Shown: positions 35,764-43,913 of the stretch, one piece after another
Layout: each line of letters opens with the position of its first letter
Numbering within the stretch: position 1 is the stretch's first letter
NCBI GenBank assembly: GCA_025929535.1
Contig: JAICLZ010000011.1
Location: forward strand, 1 to 64,000
Source: Gemmatimonadaceae bacterium
GTDB lineage: Bacteria > Gemmatimonadota > Gemmatimonadetes > Gemmatimonadales > Gemmatimonadaceae
DNA: 64,000 bases
Reading direction: 5' to 3'
Made by a program: the position numbers and the translations under genes
The notes under the pieces: model-generated
Told to the model about the DNA's origin: nothing
Seen by the model: the letters and a program-made list of their open reading frames with translations, nothing else
Database searches by the model: none

Positions 35764-36768
35764 CTAGGCGGGTGCGGCGGCGGCAGCGAGCATCATGGCG
35801 GCGCCTCCGCGCCGGCGCATCACGTGCGACGCGATCACGATGTCCTGCACCGCCACGCCCGTGAGATCCGCGATCGATATCTGCGCGTCGCTCGTGCGGC
35901 CGAACGCCGGGTTGGCGAGCACGGCGCCGAGCTCCCGCACGCGATGCAGCGAGATCTCTCCGGCCGCGAGCGCCGCCGCGAGATCGCCGTGATCCGCGCA
36001 CTGCGCGATGCTGTCCGCCACCACGATCTCCGCGCGCGCGAACAACGCCGGATCGAGCTCCTGCTTGCCCGGCGCGTCCGCGCCAACCGCCGTGACGTGC
36101 GTGCCGCGCTGCACCGCTCCAGCCGGGAAGTGCGCCACATGCGACGCCGTGGTCGTCACGATGAGGTTCGAGCTCTCGGCCACCTCCTCCGCCGTTTTGC
36201 AGAGCTTCACGCGAAAGCCCGCGAGCTCGAGATACGCCGCGCACGACACCACATGATCGCTTGACCGCCCGTATAGCGAGATCTCGCGGCACGGGGTGAC
36301 GTGCCCGAGCATGAGCGGCTGCAACCGGGCCTGCACACCGGTGCCCAGAATCCCGATGCGCGTGACCTGTCGCGGCGCCAGCGCGCGCGCGGCAACCGCG
36401 CCCGCCACCGCGGTGCGCAGATCCGTGAGGCGCGAGCGATCGAGCAGCACGGCGAGCAGAAAGCCGGTGTGGCTGCTGAACACGAGCATGCACCCGTCAC
36501 CCGTGGGCAGTCCCTTGAGCGAGTTCTGTGGGAAGCCGGCCGCGACCTTGATGACGAACACGTCGCCGCCTTTCACATAGCCGTACTTCAGATGCACGTC
36601 GCCCGTGGGCTCGGTGAAGCCGAGATAGCCCACGGGCGGCACGACCACCTGACCGGCAGTGTACTCGATGAATCCCTGCGCGATCTCCTCGATGAGCTCG
36701 GGCACGTTCACCGCGAGCTCACATTCTTCCGCACTCACGACGAGTGGCTGCGGCAGAACGTCGGCCAC
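35764..36768 (-). CDS. Ornithine cyclodeaminase / mu-crystallin family protein
   Basis: 334 residues from GTG 36768. The family layout is clear: substrate domain with H-L-K-Y-G-Y (Lys region contacting substrate), then a Rossmann domain with G-I-L-G-T-G-V-Q-A-R for NAD(P), and T-A-V-G-A-D-A-P-G-K-Q-E-L near the active site. Members deaminate ornithine to proline, reduce cyclic imines or dehydrogenate alanine and other amino acids. The neighbours (PLP aminotransferase and cyclase-family protein) suggest processing of an amino acid or imino acid, possibly as an imine reductase; this is inference. Start is 17 bp after the aminotransferase stop. Confidence 0.85.
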   Translation of the reverse strand: MADVLPQPLVVSAEECELAVNVPELIEEIAQGFIEYTAGQVVVPPVGYLGFTEPTGDVHLKYGYVKGGDVFVIKVAAGFPQNSLKGLPTGDGCMLVFSSHTGFLLAVLLDRSRLTDLRTAVAGAVAARALAPRQVTRIGILGTGVQARLQPLMLGHVTPCREISLYGRSSDHVVSCAAYLELAGFRVKLCKTAEEVAESSNLIVTTTASHVAHFPAGAVQRGTHVTAVGADAPGKQELDPALFARAEIVVADSIAQCADHGDLAAALAAGEISLHRVRELGAVLANPAFGRTSDAQISIADLTGVAVQDIVIASHVMRRRGGAAMMLAAAAAPA

Positions 36769-36785
36769 TCGGCTCGCTCCCGGCC

Positions 36786-37913
36786 CTACACGCCCGCGCC
36801 AACCAGCGGCGCGAGCCCCGCGCGCAGCCGGGCGAGCCCCGCCCGGAGGTACTCGGGCTTCGAGCCGAGCCAGACGCGCATGTAGCTCTCGAGCCCGAAG
36901 TGCAGCCCCGGCACGATCAGCGTCGATTGCTCCTGCAGAATCCGCTCGGCCAACGGAATGCTCGCTGCGTCCGCGTTGTATTTGAGAAACGCAATCGCTC
37001 CGGCGGTGGGCGGCGTGAAGTCGAAGAAGTCACCCATGCCGGCCGCCCAGGCCTCGAGCGTGGGCAGATTCTCGCGCAGCACCGCTCGCGTGCGCGCATA
37101 GAGCTGTGTGCGCACCTCGGGCGACACCGCGACTCGCGCGATGTGATCCGAGATCTTGTTCGGACAGATCGTGATGTAATCGTGCTGCGTCCAGCACGAC
37201 GCGATGATCTCCGGAGGGCCGACCATCCAGCCGATGCGCACGCCGGGAATGCCGTACGCCTTGGACAACCCGCTCGTCACGATGACGCGATCGCTCATCC
37301 CCCAGAAGCTGGGCGTGCGCTCTCCCTCGAGCTCGGCGCCCTGATACACCTCATCGGCGATCAGATAGGCGCCCATCTGCTCGACGCGCTCGACGATGCG
37401 CTGCATGGCCTTGCGCGAGAGCACCGCGCCCGTGGGGTTGTTCGGATTCGTGATGTAGACGAAGCGCGTTTTCGGCGCGACCGCCCGCTCGAACGCCGCC
37501 CAATCCACTTCCCAGCTGTCATCCGCGCGAGCGAGCTCGAAGCGCTCCACCGTGGCGCCGAGGCTGCGCGGCACGCCCCAGAGCTGGAGATAATTCGGAA
37601 CCTGCAGCGCCACGACATCGCCCGCGCGCAACAGCGTGAGCGCGAGGATGTAGTTCGCCTCGGAGGTGCCGTTCGTGACTTCCACGTGGTTGATCGTCGC
37701 GCCCGGATACATCGCGGAGACCCTCTCGCGCAGCTCGATGGTCCCGTTCGACTGGCTGTAGCCGAGCGGAGCATCCATCAGGGCATCGAGATCGAAGCCG
37801 AAGCTCACCATTTCCCTGAGCGTCACGGGGCGCACACCGGATTCACTCAGATCGAAGTCGACGAAATTCTCGTACGTCGACTGCATGCGTTCCATCAGGA
37901 AGGTTTCAATCAT
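36786..37913 (-). CDS. Pyridoxal phosphate-dependent aminotransferase, class I/II
   Basis: 375 residues from ATG 37913. Fold-type I hallmarks: N-P-N-N-P-T-G (Asn158), D-E-V-Y (Asp187, Tyr190), the Schiff-base lysine in S-G-L-S-K-A-Y-G (Lys218) and R-I-G-W. A C-terminal R-V-W-L-G holds the substrate carboxylate Arg. The donor and acceptor cannot be read. Organised between the cyclase-family gene (upstream by 75 bp) and the ornithine cyclodeaminase homologue, facing the pca/pob operon; a role in aromatic or imino amino acid turnover is plausible. Confidence 0.87.
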   Translation of the reverse strand: MIETFLMERMQSTYENFVDFDLSESGVRPVTLREMVSFGFDLDALMDAPLGYSQSNGTIELRERVSAMYPGATINHVEVTNGTSEANYILALTLLRAGDVVALQVPNYLQLWGVPRSLGATVERFELARADDSWEVDWAAFERAVAPKTRFVYITNPNNPTGAVLSRKAMQRIVERVEQMGAYLIADEVYQGAELEGERTPSFWGMSDRVIVTSGLSKAYGIPGVRIGWMVGPPEIIASCWTQHDYITICPNKISDHIARVAVSPEVRTQLYARTRAVLRENLPTLEAWAAGMGDFFDFTPPTAGAIAFLKYNADAASIPLAERILQEQSTLIVPGLHFGLESYMRVWLGSKPEYLRAGLARLRAGLAPLVGAGV

Positions 37914-37988
37914 GCTGCACTGTGCAGCGCGCGCGCCGCTCGATCAATACGCTCGAGTTGAAACACGGCGGTTGGCCAGCGCGTCGCG

Positions 37989-38660
37989 CTACACCCGCGC
38001 GTGTGCGCGCACGGGGAAGCTCCCCATGCCGCTGATCTTCGGTGGCACGGCCGTGAAGCGAAAGCCGCGCAGCGGGAGCGCGCCGAGATTCGTCATGTGC
38101 TCGACGATCGGAATGCCGGCGCGCAGAAGGGTGGTATGGACGGGGCGCTCGCCGGTGCTCGTGTCGTCGATGTTTTGCGAGTCGATGCCGACGAGCGCCG
38201 CGCCCGCATCACGCAGATGAATCGCGGCCTGCTCGGTCAGGAATGGGAAGTCCTCGAAGTACTGATCCGTTCGCCAGTGCCTGTCCCATCCCGTGTTCAC
38301 GAGCACCGCGCGGCCGCGCACCTCGGTCGCACCGAAGTGCGCGCGATCCACCGCGCGATGCCGCGAGGCATCGACGCGCACGACCACACCCGGCAGATCG
38401 GAGATCGACTCGAGCGCGAGGCCGCTCAAGTCGAACCCGTCGGCATACCGATGGAACGGTGTGTCGAGATACGTTCCCGTGTTCGAGACCATCTCGACGC
38501 GCCCGATCTGGAACTCGGTTCCGGGCGCATAGATGCCGCGCGACTGCTCGCGCGAGAGATGATCGCAGATGAGCGGCGCCGGCAGCCCCTTGTACGTGAT
38601 CATTCCGCTTTCGATCGTGTGGCTCAGATCGATGAATCGAGCAGCGTCGCCCGTTGGCAC
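37989..38660 (-). CDS. Cyclase-family (kynurenine formamidase-like) protein with altered metal motif
   Basis: 223 residues from GTG 38660, which has AAGGAG 10 bp upstream; the frame stays open to a TTG at 38930 but that part does not resemble the family. The domain starts with F-I-D-L-S-H-T-I-E-S-G and has G-R-A-V-L-V-N-T-G-W and G-I-D-S. The usual metal motif H-x-G-T-H-x-D-x-P-x-H here reads N60-x-G-T-Y64-x-D66-x-P-x-H70, so two histidines are replaced while Asp and the final His remain. Relatives hydrolyse N-formylkynurenine or cyclic amides; with this site the activity may be different. First gene of the minus-strand operon opposite pcaH. Confidence 0.8.
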   Translation of the reverse strand: MPTGDAARFIDLSHTIESGMITYKGLPAPLICDHLSREQSRGIYAPGTEFQIGRVEMVSNTGTYLDTPFHRYADGFDLSGLALESISDLPGVVVRVDASRHRAVDRAHFGATEVRGRAVLVNTGWDRHWRTDQYFEDFPFLTEQAAIHLRDAGAALVGIDSQNIDDTSTGERPVHTTLLRAGIPIVEHMTNLGALPLRGFRFTAVPPKISGMGSFPVRAHARV

Positions 38661-38813
38661 CTTCGCCACGCTCCTTGCTGATCGGAAAGAGAACCGTGGC
38701 GGAAGGTGCGTCGGCGTTGGTGGTCCGGCAAGCTCCGCGAGATGCTCGTGCCCACTGTGCAGGAGCGTCGTACTCGCCCCATCTTTGTTCTCGTCTGCTT
38801 CCACGAGTGATCG

Positions 38814-39524
38814 ATGACCGGCGACATCTATCGGCGTCCCAGCGATGACGTTCACCCCCCGCGCGATTTTCCGGGCTATCGCGGCACGGCGCTGCGCCAT
38901 CCCAAAGAGCCGCTCGTGCTCATTCCGCAAACGCTATCCGAGATCACCGGGCCCGTGTACGGGCATCGCTCCGTGACCGAAGCCGATCGCGATCTCACGA
39001 ATCGTGGCAGCGGCGAGCCGATAGGCGAGCGCATCATCGTCGAGGGGCGAGTGCTCGACGAGGATGGCCGACCCGTTCGCGACTCGCTCGTGGAGCTCTG
39101 GCAGGCGAACGCCGCCGGTCGCTATGCGCATCGGGTCGATCAGCACGCAGCGCCGCTCGACCCCAACTTCACGGGCGCGGGGCGCGCGATCACGGACGCC
39201 GAGGGACGCTACCGCTTTCTCACCATCAAGCCGGGCGCATATCCGTGGCTCAATCACGCGAACGCGTGGCGCCCCGCGCACATCCACTTCTCGCTCTGGG
39301 GTCCGAGCTTTCTCACGCGACTCGTCACGCAGATGTACTTTCCCGGTGACCCGCTGCTCGCGCTCGATCCGATCTACAACAGCGTTCCGGATCCGCGCGG
39401 GCGCGAGCGGCTGATCTCGCGCTTCGATCTCTCCCTCACGCAGCCCGAGTATGCACTCGGCTATCGCTTCGACATCATCGTGCGCGGTCGCCACGCGACA
39501 CCAATGGAAGCGCAGCATGGCTGA
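38814..39524 (+). CDS. pcaH: Protocatechuate 3,4-dioxygenase beta subunit
   Basis: 236 residues from ATG 38814. The non-haem iron(III) ligands are all visible: Tyr104 (G-R-Y-A-H), Tyr143 (G-A-Y-P-W), and His156 and His158 (R-P-A-H-I-H-F-S). The N-terminal arm with R-D-F-P-G-Y is typical. With PcaG it performs intradiol cleavage of protocatechuate to 3-carboxy-cis,cis-muconate in the cytosol. First gene of a tight plus-strand operon and divergent from the cyclase gene across 153 bp. No LysR- or IclR-type regulator of the pathway lies in the window. Confidence 0.96.
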   Translation: MTGDIYRRPSDDVHPPRDFPGYRGTALRHPKEPLVLIPQTLSEITGPVYGHRSVTEADRDLTNRGSGEPIGERIIVEGRVLDEDGRPVRDSLVELWQANAAGRYAHRVDQHAAPLDPNFTGAGRAITDAEGRYRFLTIKPGAYPWLNHANAWRPAHIHFSLWGPSFLTRLVTQMYFPGDPLLALDPIYNSVPDPRGRERLISRFDLSLTQPEYALGYRFDIIVRGRHATPMEAQHG

Positions 39525-40077
39525 GCTCACGCCGTTCCAGACGGTGGGTCCGTTCTTCGCGATTTGCCTGAGCCAGCCGGGCTGCGCGCGCATCGCCACG
39601 GAGAAGGCCGCCGGGCGACACATCACGATCGAGGGAACGGTTCGCGATGGCACGGGCGCCGTCGTTCCGGATTCGCTCGTCGAGATCTGGCAGGCGAATG
39701 CAGCGGGACGCTATGCGCATCCCGATGATCATCAGCCGAAGCCGCTCGATCCCGACTTCACCGGCTACGGACGGGCGCCCACCGATGACGATGGCCGTTT
39801 TGTGATCGAGACCGTGATGCCGGGACGGGTGCCCGGCCCCGGCGAGACGCTCCAGGCACCACACCTTCTGCTCGGCATTCTCGCTCGCGGCATCCTCACG
39901 CGCCTCGTCACGCGCGTGTACTTCGAGGACGAGCCGAGCACGCACGATGATCCGATTCTCTCGCTCGTGCCGGCCGAGCGCCGCGCGACGCTCGTCGCGA
40001 AGCCCATCGGCGACGATCGGTATCGCTTCGATCTCAAGCTGCAGGGCGAAGGCGAGACCGTGTTCTTCGATGTCTGA
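39517..40077 (+). CDS. pcaG: Protocatechuate 3,4-dioxygenase alpha subunit
   Basis: 186 residues from ATG 39517, overlapping the pcaH stop by 8 bp. It has the intradiol dioxygenase fold (L-T-P-F-Q-T-V-G-P-F-F, L-V-E-I-W-Q-A-N-A-A-G-R-Y) but lacks the histidine iron ligands in the H-I-H position (here A-P-H-L-L-L), as expected for the structural alpha subunit. It forms the substrate pocket together with PcaH. Confidence 0.95.
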   Translation: MAELTPFQTVGPFFAICLSQPGCARIATEKAAGRHITIEGTVRDGTGAVVPDSLVEIWQANAAGRYAHPDDHQPKPLDPDFTGYGRAPTDDDGRFVIETVMPGRVPGPGETLQAPHLLLGILARGILTRLVTRVYFEDEPSTHDDPILSLVPAERRATLVAKPIGDDRYRFDLKLQGEGETVFFDV

Positions 40078-40086
40078 GCGCGCGCG

Positions 40087-41445
40087 ATGATCTTCGACGC
40101 CCTCTTCGGCGACCCAGCGGTGGACGCGCTGCTCTCGGACACGAGCCTCGTCTCCGCCATGCTGCGCGTGGAAGTCGTGCTCGCGCGTGCCGAGGCGGCG
40201 ATCGGGATCATCCCCGCGCGAGCCATCGACGCGATCGAGCAGAGCGCGAACGCCACGGACTACGATCTCGCCGCGCTCGCAACCGAAGCGGGGAGCGCGG
40301 GCAATCTCGCCATTCCACTCGTGCGTCACCTGACCGGGCGTGTCGCGCGCATCGATGCGGATTCCGCGCGCTACGTACACTGGGGCGCCACGAGTCAGGA
40401 CATCATCGATACGGCCATGGTGCTTCAGCTGTGCGATGCCACCGCGGTCGTGCTCGCGTCGCTCGATCGCGCGAGCGATGCCGCGGCCGAGCTGGCGCAA
40501 CGCTACGCGACCACCCTCATGGCCGGCCGCTCGTGGCTGCAGCACGCGACGCCGATCACGTTCGGGCTCAAGGCCGCCGGCTGGATGTCCGCGCTCGATC
40601 GGGCGCGCGCGCACGTGCGCGAGGCGCTCGCGGGCGCGCGCGTGTTGCAGCTCGGCGGCGCGTCGGGAACGCTCGCCGCGTTCGGCGATCGCGGCACGGA
40701 GGTGGCCCGCGCGATGGCCTCCGAGCTCGAGCTGGCCGTGCCCGCGCTTCCCTGGCACTCGAGCCGCGATCGTTTCGCCACGCTCGCGTGCGCGCTCGGC
40801 GTTGCCACCGGAGTGATGGGAAAGATCGCACGCGACATCTCGCTCCTCGCGCAGACCGAGGTTGCCGAGGCGTTCGAGCCGGCTGGCGATGGCCGCGGTG
40901 GCTCGTCCACGATGCCTCAGAAGCGAAATCCGGTCTCATCGTCGGTGGTGCTCGCCGCATCCGTGCGCGTGCCCGCGCTCGTCGCCACCGTGCTCGCCGC
41001 GATGCCGCAGGAGCACGAGCGCGCGCTCGGCGGATGGCAGGCCGAGTGGGAGACGATTCCCTCGCTGGTCAAGCTCACCGCCGGCGCTGCGCGGCATACG
41101 GCCGCAATGCTCGGCGGCCTCGAGATCGATGTCGCGCGCATGCGCGCCAACGCGGACATCACGCGCGGCGTGTCACTTGCCGAATCGGTGTCGATGGCGC
41201 TGGCCGAGCGCATCGGAAAGTTCGATGCGCATCGAACCATTGGAGCCGCCGCGAAGCGCGCGGTCGCGGAGCAGCGTCCGCTCGCGGCTGTGCTCGCGGA
41301 AATGCCGGAAGTGACGCAGCATCTGAATCGCGCCGAGATCGAGCGCCGCCTGCAGGCGGAAAACTATCTCGGCGCGTCCGAGCAGCTCGTGCGCGACGCA
41401 CTCGCGCTGCACTCGCGCGAGCGACGTGGGGGAGCCGCGACATGA
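40087..41445 (+). CDS. pcaB: 3-carboxy-cis,cis-muconate cycloisomerase
   Basis: 452 residues from ATG 40087, 9 bp after pcaG. Fumarase/aspartase superfamily with the signature G-S-S-T-M-P-Q-K-R-N-P around residue 280 and an H-W-G-A-T-S-Q-D motif near residue 98, both active-site loops. The homotetrameric enzyme converts 3-carboxymuconate to 4-carboxymuconolactone, the product used by PcaC. Family alternatives such as adenylosuccinate lyase are excluded by the operon context and by W-G-A-T-S-Q-D. Confidence 0.95.
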   Translation: MIFDALFGDPAVDALLSDTSLVSAMLRVEVVLARAEAAIGIIPARAIDAIEQSANATDYDLAALATEAGSAGNLAIPLVRHLTGRVARIDADSARYVHWGATSQDIIDTAMVLQLCDATAVVLASLDRASDAAAELAQRYATTLMAGRSWLQHATPITFGLKAAGWMSALDRARAHVREALAGARVLQLGGASGTLAAFGDRGTEVARAMASELELAVPALPWHSSRDRFATLACALGVATGVMGKIARDISLLAQTEVAEAFEPAGDGRGGSSTMPQKRNPVSSSVVLAASVRVPALVATVLAAMPQEHERALGGWQAEWETIPSLVKLTAGAARHTAAMLGGLEIDVARMRANADITRGVSLAESVSMALAERIGKFDAHRTIGAAAKRAVAEQRPLAAVLAEMPEVTQHLNRAEIERRLQAENYLGASEQLVRDALALHSRERRGGAAT

Positions 41446-41464
41446 ACGTCTTCCGAAGGATGGC

Positions 41465-41878
41465 ATGACAGACGGGAACGATCTCGACGATGACCGCCTA
41501 CGCGCCGGCATGTCCATTCGCCGCTCCGTGCTCGGCGACGCGCACGTCGATCGCGCGGTCGCCGCGACCACGCCGCTCACCGCGGAGTTCCAGAGCCTCA
41601 TCACGCGCTATGCGTGGGGAGAGATCTGGTCGCGTCCCGGGCTCGACGTGCGCGCGCGGCGCATTCTCGTCATCGGCACGCTGGTGGCACTCAATCATTG
41701 GGAAGAGCTCGCGATGCACGTGCGCGCGGCGCTCTCGGCCGGCGATCTTTCGGCGGATGAGGTGAAGGAGATCGTGCTGCAGCAGGCGATCTACTGTGGA
41801 GTGCCCGCCGCGAACACGGCGTTCCGGATCGTCGGCGAGCTGGTTGCGTCGCGCGAGTCGAGCAGGGAAGGGCGGTAG
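41465..41878 (+). CDS. pcaC: 4-carboxymuconolactone decarboxylase
   Basis: 137 residues from ATG 41465, preceded by GAAGGA; the frame is open a little further upstream. The AhpD-like all-helical domain carries the family motifs W-S-R-P-G-L-D-V-R-A-R, N-H-W-E-E-L and Q-Q-A-I-Y-C-G-V-P-A-A-N. It decarboxylates gamma-carboxymuconolactone to the beta-ketoadipate enol-lactone. PcaD and the later beta-ketoadipate steps are not in the window. Confidence 0.94.
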   Translation: MTDGNDLDDDRLRAGMSIRRSVLGDAHVDRAVAATTPLTAEFQSLITRYAWGEIWSRPGLDVRARRILVIGTLVALNHWEELAMHVRAALSAGDLSADEVKEIVLQQAIYCGVPAANTAFRIVGELVASRESSREGR

Positions 41879-41881
41879 CGA

Positions 41882-43066
41882 ATGCGCCGGGAGAAGACGC
41901 AGGTCGGCATCATCGGCGCGGGACCAGCGGGTCTCATGCTCTCGCATCTGCTCGCGCGCACGGGCATCGAGTCGGTGGTGGTGGAGCGTCGCAGCCGCGA
42001 GTACATCGAGAAGCGCGTGCGCGCAGGCGTTCTGGAGCAGGGCACAGTCAACCTCATGCGCGAGACGGGGCTTGGTGCGCGGCTTGATCGTGAAGGGCTC
42101 GTGCATCGCGGCATCTCGCTGCGCTTCGAGGGCACCGATCACCGCATCGCGTTCGACGAGCTCACGGGCGGGAGCACGATCACGGTCTACGGCCAGCAGG
42201 AGGTGGTGAAGGATCTCATCGCCGCGCGCATCGCGGCCGGCGCGCGGCTGCACTTCGAGGTCGAGGATGCGAGCGTGCACGAGATCGGCTCGAGCACGCC
42301 TCGACTGCGCTACACCGTGCGCGATGAGGAGGTCGAGGTCGAGTGCGACTTCATCGCCGGATGCGATGGCTTCCACGGCGTTTCGCGCGACGCGATTCCC
42401 GTCGATCGACTCACGCGCTACGAGCGCGAGTATCCGTTCGGCTGGGTCGGAATACTCGCCTCCGTCGCGCCGTCATCCGAGGAGCTCATCTACTCGTCGC
42501 ACGAGCGCGGCTTTGCGCTGCTGAGCATGCGCTCGCCCGTGCTCACGCGACTGTACGTGCAGTGCCACCGCTCCGACACGATCGAGGACTGGCCCGACGA
42601 GCGTATCTGGGAGGAGCTCCATCTCCGTCTCGAGACCGATGACGGCTTCGCGCTCGCCGAGGGTCCGGTGGTCGAGAAGACGATCGCCTGGATGCACAGT
42701 GTGGTCACGGAGCCGATGCAGTTCGGCCGGCTCTTTCTCGCCGGCGACGCCGCGCACATCGTTCCCGCCACCGGGGCCAAGGGGCTGAACCTCGCCGTCG
42801 CCGATGTGCGCGTGCTCGCGGGCGCGCTCGACGCGTGGTATCGCACGGGATCCACCGCGGCGCTCGCGTCCTACTCCGCCACCTGCCTCCGGCGCGTGTG
42901 GCGCGCCCAGCACTTCTCGTACTGGATGACGACCATGCTCCATCGCTTTCCGGGAGATGACGCCTTTCAGCGGAAGCTGCAGCTCGCGCAGCTGCGCTGG
43001 GTCGCGTCGTCGCGCGACGCGGCGGCGAGTCTCGCCGAGAACTACGTGGGGATGGTGCGTGTATGA
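41882..43066 (+). CDS. pobA: 4-hydroxybenzoate 3-monooxygenase
   Basis: 394 residues from ATG 41882, 3 bp after pcaC. FAD-binding G-A-G-P-A-G at the N-terminus, the D-G fingerprint (C-D-G-F-H-G-V-S-R) and the G-D motif (F-L-A-G-D-A-A-H-I-V-P) are all present. The P-F-G-W-V-G ... E-L-I-Y segment matches well-studied PobA enzymes. It hydroxylates 4-hydroxybenzoate to protocatechuate with NAD(P)H and O2 and feeds pcaHG. Its placement inside the pca operon makes the pathway self-contained from 4-hydroxybenzoate to the enol-lactone. Confidence 0.96.
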   Translation: MRREKTQVGIIGAGPAGLMLSHLLARTGIESVVVERRSREYIEKRVRAGVLEQGTVNLMRETGLGARLDREGLVHRGISLRFEGTDHRIAFDELTGGSTITVYGQQEVVKDLIAARIAAGARLHFEVEDASVHEIGSSTPRLRYTVRDEEVEVECDFIAGCDGFHGVSRDAIPVDRLTRYEREYPFGWVGILASVAPSSEELIYSSHERGFALLSMRSPVLTRLYVQCHRSDTIEDWPDERIWEELHLRLETDDGFALAEGPVVEKTIAWMHSVVTEPMQFGRLFLAGDAAHIVPATGAKGLNLAVADVRVLAGALDAWYRTGSTAALASYSATCLRRVWRAQHFSYWMTTMLHRFPGDDAFQRKLQLAQLRWVASSRDAAASLAENYVGMVRV

Positions 43067-43536
43067 GCGACACCGCGCGTGCGAGGACGTTTCTCGAGCA
43101 GGTGGCCGACGGCACCGCTGCACCGCACGAGCTCTCCCTCACCCTCGGATTCAAGCCGCTGTCGTTCGGCGAAGGAACCGCGGCATTCATCATGGACACC
43201 GATCCCGTTCGTCACGGCAACGTGATGGGAACGCTGCACGGCGGCGTGCTCGCCACGCTCGCTGATTCCGCGATGGGATTCGCCTTCGCGACGACGCTCG
43301 CATCGGACGAATCGTTCGCGACGCTCGAGATGAAGATCAGCTTTCTACGTCCCGTGTGGCGATCGACCCTGACCGCGTCCGCAAACGTGGTGCAGCGCGG
43401 AAAGTCGACGGGGCTCGTGGAATGCCGGGTGACGGATGAGCGCGACCGTCTGATTGCGCACGCGACGAGCACCTGTCTGGTGCTGCGCGGATCGCAGGCA
43501 CAGGGGCGCGGATTGGGAGATGGAACGAGCGCCTGA
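43063..43536 (+). CDS. Hotdog-fold acyl-CoA thioesterase (PaaI-like)
   Basis: 157 residues from ATG 43063, overlapping the pobA stop. The catalytic segment N-V-M-G-T-L-H-G-G-V-L-A-T-L-A-D is typical of PaaI/4-hydroxybenzoyl-CoA thioesterase-like proteins, with Asp in the helix. Downstream of pobA it may release 4-hydroxybenzoate (or a related acid) from its CoA ester, supplying PobA; that substrate is inferred from position only. Cytosolic, normally tetrameric. Confidence 0.87.
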   Translation: MSDTARARTFLEQVADGTAAPHELSLTLGFKPLSFGEGTAAFIMDTDPVRHGNVMGTLHGGVLATLADSAMGFAFATTLASDESFATLEMKISFLRPVWRSTLTASANVVQRGKSTGLVECRVTDERDRLIAHATSTCLVLRGSQAQGRGLGDGTSA

Positions 43537-43732
43537 TGTGTCCGGCGCATTCGCCGGACTGTGCGATCGCTGTACCAATGTCCAGATCATCGAGAACCGC
43601 CGCGGCTCGCGGTTCTACCGCTGTCGTCTGGCCGATATCGATCCGGCATTCGTCCGGTATCCGCCGCTGCCGGTGCTTTCGTGCGCGGGGTTCGTTCCCA
43701 CGGAGCCTTCGCGGTCTCCCATTCGCCCGTAA
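43520..43732 (+). CDS. Small cysteine-rich hypothetical protein
   Basis: 70 residues from ATG 43520, overlapping the thioesterase stop by 17 bp. Four cysteines (L-C-D-R-C, F-Y-R-C-R and L-S-C-A-G-F) flank a conserved-looking R-L-A-D-I-D-P-A-F-V-R-Y-P-P-L-P. The pattern looks like a small zinc- or Fe-S-binding protein found as a stand-alone gene in many bacteria. No function is assigned. Likely last gene of the pca/pob operon. Confidence 0.7.
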   Translation: MERAPDVSGAFAGLCDRCTNVQIIENRRGSRFYRCRLADIDPAFVRYPPLPVLSCAGFVPTEPSRSPIRP

Positions 43733-43744
43733 GTATTCACCGTA

Positions 43745-43774
43745 TTGAGTTATACGCACGCGACACGGTATAAT
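43745..43774 (+). promoter_or_regulatory. Sigma70-type promoter for the Crp/Fnr gene
   Basis: TTGAGT (43745-43750), an 18 bp spacer and a perfect TATAAT (43769-43774) stand out in this GC-rich DNA. The leader to the ATG at 43914 is about 130 bases. Confidence 0.7.
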
Positions 43775-43913
43775 ATGCTACAGTTATGCCACGGAGCCGG
43801 TCGCCGTCGGGTGATTGCTCCGCATCGAGGTTTGCAGCGACACTCGGGTGTGCGATGGCGTCCGCCTCCTCCCCTCTGCCGTGAACTGACATTTCGCAGG
43901 CAGAGATGGGCCC

